NCBI RefSeq assembly: GCF_026151205.1
Contig: NC_087077.1
Coordinates: 3,968,001-4,032,000, forward strand
DNA from: Bolinopsis microptera
Lineage: Eukaryota > Ctenophora > Tentaculata > Lobata > Bolinopsidae
Length of the DNA stretch: 64,000 nt
Reading direction: 5' to 3'
Shown: piece after piece, positions 23,050 through 38,000 of the stretch
Layout: every line of letters begins with the position of its first letter
Numbering within the stretch: position 1 is the stretch's first letter
Notes under the pieces: model-generated
Seen by the model: only the letters and a program-made list of their open reading frames with translations
Databases searched by the model: none
Told to the model about the DNA's origin: nothing
Translations under genes and position numbers: made by a program

Positions 23050-26000
23050 CTACCACTTTTTCCTGCCCTGCTTAGGAGTATCCAGCTTCAAGGTCTGGTT
23101 CTCCTCGTTCAGATTAACCAGCTTATCGTTCATAGCGCACAAGTGCTCGCTCATAAGCGCTATCTGCGCTTCATACTTGTCCTTTGTGAGAGTCAGTTCC
23201 TCTTCAAGCTGCTGTCTAACCTTGTCGTTGTTACACATGTCCACCGCGAACTGATTGTGTTGTTTCTCTGCTATGTGTAATCTCTTCTTCAATCCGATAC
23301 ACTCTCTTTTGTTGAGGATACACTCTCCCTCTGCCTTCTGGATCTGGGAGATTATCAAATATCATATTAAGAACTGAGAGGTTATCAGTAGAATTATTTT
23401 AACAGAACTGAGCTCATAATAAGGCTGAATTTGATAAATTTCTACGTCGATTATCAAGTTCAATAGTTGAGGGTCAAAGGGCCATTGAAACTACACGAAA
23501 ATTCATAAATGTCCAAAGATCATTTTCATTAAATAATCAAAAATAGAATACCGTTTCAATTTGCTCGTTGATCCTGTTAGTGTAGTGTAACCGTATAGCC
23601 TCCTCTCTAAGCCCTGAATCATCCCAAGGCAGCACAGTTTTAACTGAGCTGGAACTGTCAGTTAAATCTAGTAGTGTATCCACAGGGACATTGCTGGACG
23701 GGGAGGTCATTTTGTTGTTCTCAGCTTCTTTCAGTTGCTGTGGCGGGGGAGGTAGTGTCATTTACTTAATAAGAACTATTTACACATGGTTCAAGTTAGT
23801 TGAGTCAAATACTTTATCTGACAAGGAAGATCCGAAATTTACATAACGTTATTGTTTGGAATGTCCGTTGGACAATACTCAATTGTATCTAAGATTTTAC
23901 GAGGGCCAAATAATGTGCTTATCTACAAATTTGAAACATGAGAGCAATAAGGTAACATCATACTACATTCTTCTTCTGTTTACATATTATAAGAATGTGA
24001 TAATTTTCTGGTGCGATAACGTAACCTGGTTAATAGTCTTTTTGCTTCAGATTTTACTGTAAAAGAATTTAAAAACAGAAGATAATTTCAGCAGTCTGTA
24101 ATTTTGAGTCTTATAGTCTTAAAGTCTTGTCTATAGTCTTGATAATGTTTGAAACGTAGGGAAATTCTCATACATGAATATCAGTTAATTATTTTATCAA
24201 GCAGTTAAATATTGTAAACTACTTCGAATCTGTAAAATATTGAGATTTGGCAAATAAGATCTACAAGAATCATAAGTCGCAGCTGAAATATAATAAAATA
24301 GAGTTGGTTCTGCAGAAAATAAGAACTAAGTGCTCTAAAGGAACTCATGAAACGTAAGTACACGATGACACTAAGATTGGACACTAATGAGACAGTTGAT
24401 CGCAATGTTACAAAGATTACACAAAGAGAGGTATCATGTTGATATTAACCCCTTGTAAAGATCAGAAAACAGGTTATACTACACAAACTTACTGGTTTCT
24501 GTAATTTCTCAAGCAACCTCTGATGAAATCGTTTACTTCAACACTTCTTTACTTTTTAGTAAAACTTATCTTAAAATTTAAAAAATATGTAAAGTAAAAT
24601 CAGCTTCGACAAAAACCCCAAAAAAGTGTGTGAGACGCATACCTTCTGGGCTTTGTCGAGTTTAATAGTTAGAAGTTGTGCTTCTAGCATCCAGTGTTCT
24701 TTGCTTTGCTCTAACTTAGCAATCTTCTCTTTAGATATTTTCAACTGGGAACAGGGATGAATTTTAAATTATATCACAGTAATTAGTAAATGTATGATTG
24801 GACAAAACGTCAACATATCCCGAAGAGTAGCAAGTCAGAGAAATGGCTTAGTCGATCATAAGATGTAAACTGACGTACGGATAAAAATAACTACGGACAA
24901 TTAATTGAATAGCTGACTAATTAAGTAATTAACTAATTAACTAATAACCTTGTCAGTGAGATCAGGAGAAGGAGCAGGAAGAGGAGAGGTGGGGTCAGGA
25001 GAAGAGTTCCTATCTGAAAGAGGCTGAGAGCGATTAATAAGAGACAGGAACCCCTCACAAGTTGTGGTGAGAGTGGAGTTGTAGACAGACTCTTGTTCTG
25101 CACTGAACCTGACAGTTAATTAATTAGAATCTTACTAAACAGTAAACACCGAGATATAGCCAGATCTTTTTAATTAACCTACTATTCAAGAGGTTGACAT
25201 GATTGTGGGGCTATAGTTTACGATTATTATTTTATCAATGTTAGGTATGAAACAATGCAATTGAAAGGGTATTCAATTTTTGAGCACGCACGAGAGATAT
25301 TCGATAAACTTTGCAACAAGGCTATTAGAAACATTATCAAATACTTGATTTCTCTTGGAGAATTTCTCTTTACACTCTTAACTTGCGAACAAATTGAAGC
25401 AGCAGACTTTAAACTAGAAACTTTATTGAATAGAAATAATCATTCCACGTAACTACGTCTTCTTCAGTTCTCAAATTATTTGTTATATAGTAGTGTTGAA
25501 AGTATTAAAAAGTATTTTTTTAATACTTTCAACACTACTATATAACAAATAATTTGTTAAAGTCTGCTGCTTCAATTTGTTCGCAAGTTAAGAGTGTAAA
25601 GAGAAATTCTCCAAGAGAAATCAAGTTCAAATGCGACTCATAAATATAGCCCCCTTGAACTAATTATCAAATACCTGGAGGATTTAGTTAACAAGGATAA
25701 GCTATCCTCAAGGTGTCGTGCTATCTTGGTTAACGTGTTTACGAAGGATTGTAGGGACGCAACACAGCATTCATCAGTTGTCTTCAATCTGATAAAAGAT
25801 AAAGTTTAGGGCAGTAAATTGCCGCGAATCTTGTATTTGAATTCTGACGAAGACCTCAATCTGATCATGATGGTGCTAGTATAACTAATTGATCAACCAA
25901 TTAGTCAACTAACTGTCAATTAGTCAATTAACTATACTAATTACCTCTGAGACACAGAAGATAGTTTGTGAGCCAGTACAAGTTTAGGATGTATAGCAGA

Positions 26001-29000
26001 AATGTGGGACCTGACGTTAGTGCACACATCCTTAACATCTCCTATAAACGCTGGTATGTACTTAGCCGCTCCTGTACTGTCCTCTGTCATAGTTAGGTTA
26101 TTATAAACATGTCATATATTGATTATATAAGGTGTATAATGTATATAAAGTCAAATAAGTGTTCTAGTTACTGATCCTCTTGGCTCAATATAATGATCTA
26201 TCTAGTCACTCTCTCACAGGGTGTAACGTACCGACATTAGAGACGTGAGATAGAGACACAGCACTGTTTTGAAGAGCGAGAACTAGAGGCTGAACACTGT
26301 CACATATAACCGTGTTACATTCCTCCATTTGTAATGAACACGACATTGACATTGACTCTTCTGATAGACTGACGGGGTTTAATTTCAGGTTTTACTGTTT
26401 TTATTTTATCAATCTTTGATTTAAGGAAAGTAAAGCTCAACAAGAATTGCGCCCGTTGTTTCGTTTTGGCGGACGCTAGATTTCCATTTCACATTTACTA
26501 TAAATTTAAGTATAAGCTCCAATCAGCTCACTTCAATCTTCATGATAATAATATTGATAAATTATGCATCAAATACGGGAAACACTTGAAATTCAGTTCA
26601 ATTGCCGTATATAAGTAGAACTTAACTTGTATCTTTAATTCAAGAAATTATCAGCAAAGGTAAACTATACTCGTGTACACATCAATACACTACGCGTGCC
26701 ACGTACAAATTGGGCGTATTACCTAATAGTAATATTATACATTACATGCATCATATACATTAAAACACAGTCGCGCCGCGCATTCATAGATCACAGGCTA
26801 TCTATACATCACATCTCCGCAAGCAATCCTCGCGCGCGCCCAACTTTTTCGTTGCAGGGTAACGAACGGAAGGAAGGACACACGACATATTTAAACCCAC
26901 CTATCTCGTTTGTTGGGGGAACAGAAATCCCCAGTCGGGAGGGTACAACCCAAGGCGATAACCTGGCAATGTCGCTCTTTGCCATTGCAACTTTACCAGT
27001 ACTACGGAAATTAGAAGATCACGAAAAAGTGGCACAAGTGTGGTTAGCAGATGACGCCACAGGGGTGGGTACTCTTCACGCACTTTTAGGCTGGTGGAAA
27101 GATATCATTGTAGAAGGACTTAAGTATGGCTACTTCGTGAACCAGGAGAAATCTTGCTTAATCCTGAAAAATCCTGAACATTTACATTCCGCTCAGGAAA
27201 TATTTTCAGATTGCAATATAGATATCAGGATAGATGGTCAAAGGCATTTAGGAGCTGTGCTGGGGACGCCTGAATTCAAGGATACCTACATTAACAACCT
27301 GGTAGTTGAGTGGAGTGATATGCTAAAAAAGTTAGTACATTTTGCCAAATCACAACCTCAGGCAGCCTACGCTTGTTTCACACACGGTGTCCGCCACAAA
27401 TTTACATATTTTATGAGGACACTAGATATCAGCTCTTATATGGGCTCTCTTGACAAAATTATCACCCACGAGCTAATTCCGACTATATTTGGTTGTCCAA
27501 TATCTCCTATACACCGAGAGCTTATGTCATTACCATTAAAGAACGGAGGTATGGGAATGCCACAGTTGGAGTATTTGGCAAAAAGAGAGCATGCTGCATC
27601 GCTTTTGGTAACCCGGGGACTGGTAAATTCGCTTGCTACAACCTTCTCGGAATCGACAGATGAGCTTCAAGATATATTAAAACAACGTGTTTCTGAATAT
27701 AAAGAACAACAAGAGAACATACTTAAAAAGGTTGATAAGAAGACTGCAAGGGTTTTGGATCAGATTAGCGAACCAGGGAGCTCAAATTGGCTCTCATGTC
27801 TACCACTAAGAAAACATGGATTCGTTCTAAATAAATCTGAATTTAGGGATTCTATCAGATTGCGGTACAACTTAGATCTGGATCGTTTACCATCACAATG
27901 TCCATGCGGAAAAACTTTTGATGTGAACCATTCTCTGAATTGCCACCTTGGTGGCTACATCATTATCAGACACAACGAAATTAGGGATTTTTTAGCAGGC
28001 TTGTTGAAGACGGTTTGCTCGGACGTGGAAGTTGAACCTCAGCTTCAAGAACTAGAAGGAGAGCAGTTCACGAGGTCTTCGACACTTACGGGTGACCAGG
28101 CGAGACCGGATATAAAAGCTCGTGGTTTCTATAGGGCAGGCCAAGTGGCTTTTTTCGATGTTAAAGTAATTAATCCTAATTCTAATTCCTACCTTCAACA
28201 TTCGACAAAGAAAGTCATGGAGAATGCCGAGAAACAGAAATCCAGATGTTACAACGAAAGGATTTTAAATGTAGAGCACGGATCATTTGCTCCATTAATC
28301 TACTCAGTGACGGGTGGCATGGGACCGCAGGCTAAGACGTTCGAGAAACTACTATGCAATAAACTTGCATATAAACAAAAACAGAATTACAACGATATTA
28401 TTAATTATTATCGGTGTAAGTTATCTTTTTTAATTAGAAAAATGATTTTATTATGTATAAGAGGATCTAGAAAAACCTCAAATAGAACTGTAGAATTATC
28501 TAACATGGATGATTTAGAATTTAACTCTTTCGAATCGAAAGTTAATTAATTTTTTCAGTCCCATGGACTGGTTTTTATTTTTGACAATGATGATATTCAT
28601 TATATATAACCTGTAATACTATTCTGTATATAATGGACACGTTCATTTGAGTTTGAGGATATTGGTAAATATAAGTGACCCTATTAAAAGGCACAGTGTA
28701 GTTGACTTTGTCACACTATGAAATTACTTAAACCCTTGATGGTTAGGATAATCGTCTCCTCCTCCAGGCTAACTTTGTCACATAACGATATCTTAATCAG
28801 GTGATAAGATATCGCTTAAATACGGCCGGCACGGAAATGGTTACATTGTCACACTATAAACATGTGACGGAGTAAATATGGACCCCTTGCTGCCGTTTTT
28901 GACCAAATTTTTGAGTGTCCAGTTGATTGGATGGGTACATATGACCATTACCTACATATTTGACGACTTTTTTCGTTAGATGGTGCATTCAGGTTTACTC

Positions 29001-32000
29001 TGTCACACATTAAAGAAAATATGTGATGAATGTTTAGGGCACCCTGATAAGCAATGCTGAGTAGTGTAAGTTTATTTGATGGCCTGGAAGTGCTGGGAAT
29101 TGTTATTATATCATATAGTCGTAAGGAATTAAAACACAGAAGGCACAACCAAGCTTACTTTGTCACATAATCTTGATGATATCTGAACATGTGTGAAATT
29201 GAACAATTAATGGTATACCAGCTTAAACCCCTTATATTATACGTACTATGGATCAAACAACACTGCTAGTACCATGCACCAGTCACATAAATCATTATCA
29301 GGTGGTAATATGTTAACAGAGTCACAATTAAACTACCGCTACATGGTCAAAAATAGGGTAATTTCGTCACAAAAAATTATTATAACTCTGTTAGCTCCTT
29401 GCTGGCAAAATAACTAGTTTATCGAAATTTTTTTGATGATAAAGTTACATAGTATTCTAATAGAGGTATAGTTCTTCAAAATAGGGGCAAGACATGTTTA
29501 CTTTGTCACATCAGTTATTATAAGAGTTAGGTAATCGTCATCAGATTAAAATATATTTTTCGTAGTTTGGATCGATTAATACTTTAATATACCTGTAATA
29601 AATCCTATGCCAATTTTAACACACTATCTTGATACTGTTGGGGCAGGGAAAGTTAATTTCGTCACATTTTCAATGTCTTTGACAAATTAATCTAAATTTT
29701 TAAAATTGAGTTCTTATGTTCTTGACAATATTCTTCCAATCGTTTCTGAAAGAATGTTGAATTCTAATAGAGTTATAGATCTTCAAAATAGGGGCAAGAC
29801 ATAAATAATAATAAAATAAATTCTAACATTTATTACACGCTTCGACATTAAAATATACCCAACAACGATGTACATTAAAGTCATTCAAGCGAGACTTAGT
29901 GTTGAAATAGCAAGATTATGGACTTTTTAAACAGTTCAGATTTTATGAACAAATATTTGTATGAAGTTACCAAAATTATGCACTTTCATATCAGTTCAGA
30001 CATTATGGACAAATATTAGAAATATTATCAAAAGCTAGTTGGAAATAAAACGTCTTTAGGGCATTTTTAAAACATTCTACAGATGATAATGATCTCACTG
30101 AGTAGGGTAGTTCATTCCAAATTTTTGGTCCACAAAACATAAATGCAGCATCTGTTCGTCTGAAATGAGGAGCAGGAGGAACTTTCAACAAATAAAAGTC
30201 ATCATCTAGTCTGGAACTTTGTCTTCGTACTTCCCTTAGATTGACGTGTCCTTGTAAGTACTGAGGGGCTATGTTATTAAGACACTTGAAGACCAGAAGT
30301 GATATTTTGAACTTAATTCTGAACCGAACAGGCAGAAAGTGGAGCTTTTTGAGGTAAGGCATGATAGGTTCACGTATCTTTTTTCCGTAAAGACCAAAGA
30401 TAAATCTAGCAGCATTGTTCTGTATCTTTTGTAGCTTATGAAGATTCTTTTCTGTTAGTCCATAATAGACTGAGTTGCAGTAGTCTATGAAACAGAGGAT
30501 ATTGGAGTGAACTAGCTGAACTTTTAGGTCATGGGAAAGCTTCGAACCGATTCTTGCTAAGTCCCTTTGATTCAAATAACATACTTTGGAGACAGCATTT
30601 ATTTGAGAGTCCAGATTCATTTGGTGATCGAAAAGGAATCCCAGGTTCTTGGCCTTGCTAACAGGGCAGATTGAGAGGTCTCCTAAATCCATTGTCTGGA
30701 TTGGGCTGACATATGGTCCTATATCAATGAACTCTGTTTTTTCATCATTCAGTTTTAGGAAGTTAACTGTCATCCATTGCTTTATCTCCAGAAAGCAATT
30801 TTTCACAGCTGTTAAATCAGGATTAGAACTGTGAACATCAAAAGTAAAGTACACCTGTGTGTCATCTGCATACAAATGTATCGAGAAACCATATTTTGTG
30901 ACAATTTCTTCAAGATCTCTGGTATACAATATGAACAGTAGTGGTCCTAAAATGGATCCTTGAGGTACACCAATATCCAGATAGCCTTCAGAAGATGTGG
31001 CTTTTTTTACTTTAACCTTGAATGTGCGATTATTAAGGTAACATTGTAACCAGCTGAGTGCTAGTTCTGTAATACCATACGCATTCTTGAGTTTCGTAAG
31101 AAGGAGGTTATGGTTTATGGTGTCGAAAGCAGCTGATAGATCTAAGAGTAGAAGCACAACATTCGATTTGTTGTCAATCATCATTAGAATATCATTATGT
31201 ATTTTGGTAACTGCAGTTTCACAACTATGGAATTTTCTATAGCCTGATTGATATGGGGAAAACAGGTTGTTGACATCAGCATATTCATTTAATTGGCAAT
31301 GAACTACTTTTTCTAGTATTTTGGACAGATAAGTTAGATTGCTAATCGGTCGATAGTTTTTCAGCTCATCAACATCTAAGGTAGGTTTCTTGAGTCCAGG
31401 CCTAATAGATGCTTCTTTTAGGGCAGATGGAAACTTTCCGACTCTTAGTGATTCATTCACGATGTAATGGATGATTGGGAGAAGCTCGGGTAAGCAGTTC
31501 TTGAAGAGCCACATTGGTATGACATCGAGTACGCTTGATTTATTGGGAAGACTCTTAATTAAGGTTTCAAGGTCTGATAATGAGACTTCCTTAAACTGAT
31601 TAAGTCTACACTTTGCATTATCTATCGAAGTAGAGTCCTCCCCCTTTTGTTCTGGTCCAGAGCATTAGCCAGGCAGCTTCCCGGTTTTTCGGGCGGCTGG
31701 GTGGGTCTTGGGCGGGATAGGTATGGCTTCGGGCCCCTCGTGGTATGATCTGGGATCTGGGGGTTGGCACGGGGGTGTGGCGGGGACGGGTGAGTGATGC
31801 TGGCTGGAGGGACGGTTACTATTCTTACCGACCAGCTTAAGCAAGTAAAGTTGTTTGCAGTCGGGACGGATGGGAACTTTGAATCGACAGTTAGCATTGC
31901 GATCCTGGCTCTTGTCATGCTTTCGGGCCTTGGACCCGTTTCTCGGGGCAGGCACGGGGGGTTTGGACGCCCGCCTCTCGTCTGTGGGCCTCCTTGACGC

Positions 32001-35000
32001 CGTGAATTGCTGGGATTAAAAGTACGGCGGCGGAGTCAGTCCTGAGCACCAGAGCATTCGTGAAGACTCCGCCCGCTTACTCTGATTTTTCTGACTGTAA
32101 TTCCTTTCAATCCACTTCTTGTTGGTGTCTTTCATTCTCGGATTGATTGGAACTGCAGCCTGGAGTCAGTTAAGTGACCTTGACGTGGTAAGGGGGCTTA
32201 CTCGGCATCACTCGACCTGCCGAAACTAAGCCGTACTGTCCAGCTGGGCATCACTGGACATAAGTCGCACGTGCACTTCCTTTGGCTATTTAACTCACCT
32301 GATCCTTCCTCCCTGAGCACTCACAGCTTTCATTCACCATGAGCTATAGGGTTTTTGAAGTTTAGGGTGTGCGCTTCAGGTCGGGCCCTTAATGCCGATC
32401 ATTAGCACCCATTTTCCCTGTTTTATTGGGCGGCATTTCAACACTGTCGTCGTAGTATTTCTCAGCATCTTTCTACATTTCGCAGAAAGTGTTAAAACTC
32501 ACGATACACCCTCACTGATCACCCATTTGCTTTATAGATCGTGGATAGAGTGTGCTTCGGCAAACACGAATGTATGTGTACGGACTCTTGGGTCTGACTC
32601 ATGCACTTTGTGCACCGTCCACGAACCCTATAAAGTAATATACTGTAACAACAACAACAAACAACCCTTATTACACACCAAAATCATTAACCACAAATCT
32701 ATCGTAGCAAGACAAGTTACAAAAATGTCCAACTCCGGTGAAACACAGCAAATCGACAACATCACGGAAACCGCAGGTAAGCCATTTCCTTCCCAGAGAA
32801 TTTGGCGCAATACAATCCTAACGACAATCACCAAATCTACAATCAAAGTACCAATGTTTTCGCGCGGAAACGCGCAATCTACACGAACGCAACATATTAT
32901 CACAAACAAAGAAAACAACCCAATTACCCCCACAGAGAGTGAATCGATCTCAAGCACGACGACGAACGAACTTCTACGACTTGAAGTATTGGAGGACAGC
33001 ACCTCAGTCTGTCCCTCTAACAATACCGACGATTTATTGAAATCACCCCAAATAGACAACTCAAATATACGACGAAAGTCGTGTATTAGTGAAAACTCTA
33101 CAAGCACGGACCACACAATCAGACAACAGCTCAAATACAGCAACATTAAAGGTGACGCCGTTGAGGATCTGAGACGGAGAAACCGGGAACTTCACAGACA
33201 GAGAAGAAATTCTGGACGTGATTCAGTAGCCTCTGGCAACAGAGGGCTCCACGATCAGGATCTCTTCGAGGACGAAAGTGATGTTCCGGTGGTCTCCCTC
33301 AGTTCTTCCGCGGAGGCGACTGCCGCCCCGTCCGAAGTCAGCCCAATGGAGGTGACGGATGCGAAAGCTCCCGTAGTTGAGCCCAAACCTGAGTTGATCC
33401 CGATCCAAGATAACACCGGGTCGGGATCCTCGGGAATGGACAAAACTCGGAAGCCGGAACAGCCTGAAACCTCCACCGCAATTCTACCAGTACAGAAAAG
33501 CGGGGCTGAGAAGAGGAAGAGGAAGCAGAAGTCCAAATCCGAAAAACAAAAGGAAACAGACAACTCAGACTGCGAAACAGAGGCTGTGAAACTGACAGAC
33601 CCCGACGAGGTTTTCAGGAAGGGTGATCCATTACTCACCCTGATCGTAACCAAGGCGGAGGCACTCAGTGACGCATGTGATCACATCACACGTCTTCTGT
33701 TCGTGGTCTCACAACCACTCAAAATCACCCTACTGCAACCAACCATCGACGGGGCAAGGATAGAGGTGGAGGATAAGCCATCGGCCATCACGATCGCAGA
33801 AACCCTTCGTAGAGAGGGGTGGAACGTGACTGAGACTGATGTGTGGAACCGATACCAATTTCCTGTTCCATTCCAGCTCTCTGGATTGGAACACGCTGCG
33901 GACGGGTTGGACCCAGTAACTTTGGTTCGCGGGCTTATATCTCGGAACGTCCAATACGGCTTGCCGTTGGACTCGATCCGATATGTATCGCACGCATGGG
34001 AAACAGTTAAGGTGGAGGCGGCTGAAGGTGGCACTGCGGCGGCGCGACGGCGGATGCGTTTATGGGTTGATGTCTCACCTCAGGGTGAAGCCTACCTCAT
34101 GAAGACAGGTCATCTCCTGTGCACGCTGACCGCTGCCGTGCGCCTCAGGGAGGCCCCCCGCAACCGCACCTTCCGTCGTAACAGGTCCTAGGACCTTGCA
34201 TGATGGAGGAGTATCAGTCGCTTCAACTACTGTTCCCCAGACCAACAATATCCCCCCTAATAACACCACCCATAGCAACACCAACATCAACACTCAACAC
34301 AACAACAACAACAACAACACTAACAACAACAAAAAGAAAAACAAAAAACGACACAATAAGACACAGAGGGGCAGACTGTGTCAAAAGACTACTCAAAAAA
34401 ATGGTAAGAATTGCTTGGATTCTTATTCTATTACTCAGATTAACCTCAAACGCAAGTTTAATGCATGGAAAACCCTCCTAGCCAACATACATGGCAGGAA
34501 AAATCCAGTCATTCTTGCTACTGAACCGTACTCGAATAACAAAAATATCATACCACCTATAAATAAAGATCTGTCCAACTTCTACTACAAAATCGGGGAT
34601 AAAAGACCCCGTGCCGCAATTGTACTGCACAAAAACCTGACAGCTAAATGTTGGGAACTTACACAATTCACAACACCCGATCAAGTGGCCGTTAAAATCA
34701 ACTCAGCTCGACAGAACTCATTCTGGCAGCTTCATACATGGATATAAACGGACCGGTACCGCCACAAGAAACATCACCTCTAGCAAAATATGCTAATGAT
34801 AACAACATCCCGCTCATTATAGGGTCGGACACGAATTCCCATCACACCCTTTGGGGGAACAAGACATGCAATACGAGGGGAGAGGAGCTACTTGACTTTC
34901 TCTCCTCCCTAGGGCTGTCATGTGCCAACAAAGGATCATCCCCAACCTTCCTCAACTCTCGAGGCCACAATTCAATTATCGATCTTACAATAACAAACCA

Positions 35001-38000
35001 GTTGGGAGGAGACCTCATTAGCAATTGGCATGTTAGTGACCTCTACTCCAACTCTGACCATCGCTATATTATGTTCGACATAACTACAGGGCCAAAGAAG
35101 GAACCCAAACAGATCCGACTAGTCAAAAACACTGACTGGGACAGATTTGATGAGATCCTATCGAATAACCCCAACCTTAACAACACACAAATCAACACTA
35201 CGACCGAAATTGATCACAAAATAGACATCATCAATACTGCACTTAAGGAAGCCTTCGAGGAGGCATGCCCCATTACTTACATCTCAAGTTCCGTCCGCAA
35301 ACCCCCCTGGCTAACTCGAGAAGTAGAGGAAGCACAGAGGGGAATAAGACAAAAACTGATTACAGCCCGAAAAAAGAAAACTGATGCCCTGTGGCTCGCT
35401 CTTAGAGAGAGCAACAAACAATACAACAGACTTATATCCAACTCCCAGCGTAATGCCTGGAGAACTTTTTGTCAGGAAACAGAGTCTGTTAAGGAATCCG
35501 GAAGGATGAACAAGATTCTGAAATCCTGCAACGACAACAAGCACACACTAGAAGCCGTTTACAAACCAAACGGAGACATCACCAAAAATGCAGAGGAGAC
35601 ACTGGAGGTCATGACACAAACCCACTTCAAGGATAGTGTCACTGACCCGCCAGTGCCTCCACCTGGACCTCTACCAATCACCACCACCTTACTCAATACC
35701 ATCTACAGCCCAGACAGAATCGAGGAGGCTCTTAAATCCTTTGATCCGTTAAAAGCTGCTGGACCCGACACCCTCAAACCTATCATCATACAGAAAGCTT
35801 GGACACACATCAAAGACATCACCAGAACCATTATGACAAAAAATCATGAAACCCAACACATTCCAACTTTGTGGAAAGAATCCCTTGGAATCTTTCTCCA
35901 AAGCCTGGAAAAACTGACTACAACCAACCAAAATCATTTCGCACTATCACCCTTTCTCCTGTGATGTTAAAACTACAGGAGAAGGTGATACTGTGGCATA
36001 TGCAACACGACCTTAATATCGCTAAAGACATCAACAAACGACAATTTGGCTTTAAGAAGGGATGTTCAACCGAAGCAGCCCTTCATAAAGTTACTCACAC
36101 CATCGAGCGCAGGATAGCTAAGAAGGGATATGTCTTAGGAGTCTTTCTAGATATAGAGGGAGCTTTTGATAATGTCTCTTTCAAGGCTATTTCTGACGCT
36201 ATCAAGACCACGAAAGTGGACCCGGCCACAGCACAATGGATTATCAACATGGTAACTAACAGATTCATCACATTAAATCATAAGGATAAGTCGAAAAGGG
36301 TTCGGATCCGGAGAGGGTGCCCCCAAGGTGGCATCCTTTCCCCTTTCCTTTGGAACCTGGTAGTCGATGATCTCCTGGCCTACACCGCAAGAGACATACC
36401 AGGTTATCTGCAAGCTTTTGCAGATGATCTGCTTTCTCTAGCGGAGGGGAATGATTTAGACATCATCTGGAACAGAACACGCAAAACCATCAACACAATA
36501 GAAAAATGGTGCCAAACCAAAGATCTATCCATAAGCGCACTCAAAACACAAATAGTCATGTTTACCTGGAATAAGAAATGGACCCTTAGACCTGTGGTGG
36601 TGGGTAACACCACTATAGGACTATCCAAATCTGCCAAATTCCTAGGAGTGACCCTCGACAGCAAGCTCAATTTCAATGAACATATCACCAATACCACCAA
36701 AAAAGCTACGGCATCCCTTATGCAATGCAGAAGAGCTGTCGGCCCCACTTGGGGTATGAGCCCTAAAACATGCAAATGGATGTACACCGCTGTCATCAGA
36801 CCTATTCTATCATACTGCTGTAGTATATGGATTAGGGCAACCCAAACAGACACCAACGCGAGGAAGTTCAAACGAGTTCAGGCATTGGCATTAAGAATGA
36901 TGTCTGGTGCCATGCCTAGTACTCCCTTCATCGCACTGAACCACCTCACTAACACTCCAGATATCATACTTTTCCTGAGAGGTGAAGCAGCAAAGGGCAC
37001 AGCCAGGCTTCAAGCATATGGAAGCCTAACCCTCGAAACTATCGCCCCCAGAAAAGGTACCATCACAACTCACACCACTATCAACAAACAATTCATGGTA
37101 GACCTCAACATACCACCCAAAGCAGAGAGAGACCTATCTATACCAACCATGATGCTTGAACGACGCTTCACGGTCACCACTCCTGGAGCTGACAACATTG
37201 AATATAGAGGCTCACTCCAAAACACCATCGACAACATCCCCAGTGAAACCATCACCTGCTACACAGACGGGTCACGCACAGACTCAGGTAGCGGGGCTGG
37301 TTATATTATCACCACAGACAACAACAAAACTACACTAGATGAAAGATCATTCAAGCTTCCTGATTATTGCACCGTTTATCAAACAGAACTCACTGCCATC
37401 ATCGAAGCTTGTAAATATCTATCAACTTACACAAACACACATATCATCATATGGTCAGACAGTCTCTCCTCTATTCAAGCTATATCCTCACCTTCAACGA
37501 GGAGTAGAACCACTAGAGACTGCTACGACACCCTCAATACACTCGGATCCACTAACACCTTAGAGATCAGATGGATAGCAGCACACATCGGATTGTGGGG
37601 TAATGAAAAAGCAGACGAGCTGGCCAAAAATGGCACAACCAGTGAATCCACTTTGAATTGCCCAATTCCACAATCTTACATCAAACGCCTGATCAACGAC
37701 AAAGTCACAAAACTTAATCAAGAATCATGGATTACTAATGGTCCCAGACACACTAAACTGACACTTGGACATAAAAACATCAACATCATCAAAAATCTCA
37801 ACACTACTCTCAGTAACAACAGACAAAATTACAGAACTGCAGTGCACCTCATCACGGGACATTGTGGCCTCAACAAACACCTACACACCATTCACAAATC
37901 AGACACAAGTGCTTGTCCTAAATGCGGCGACGGAGAGGAGACTGTCTCACACTTTCTCGGACAGTGCCCGGCTATTGCCCAAATAAGAGGTCAATATTTC

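Noticed and set aside
32628..33146. Minus-strand frames across the I/R1-like LINE (also 33255-34293, 36404-36871)
   Set aside because: They are shadows of the plus-strand ORF1 and ORF2, which carry recognisable domains.
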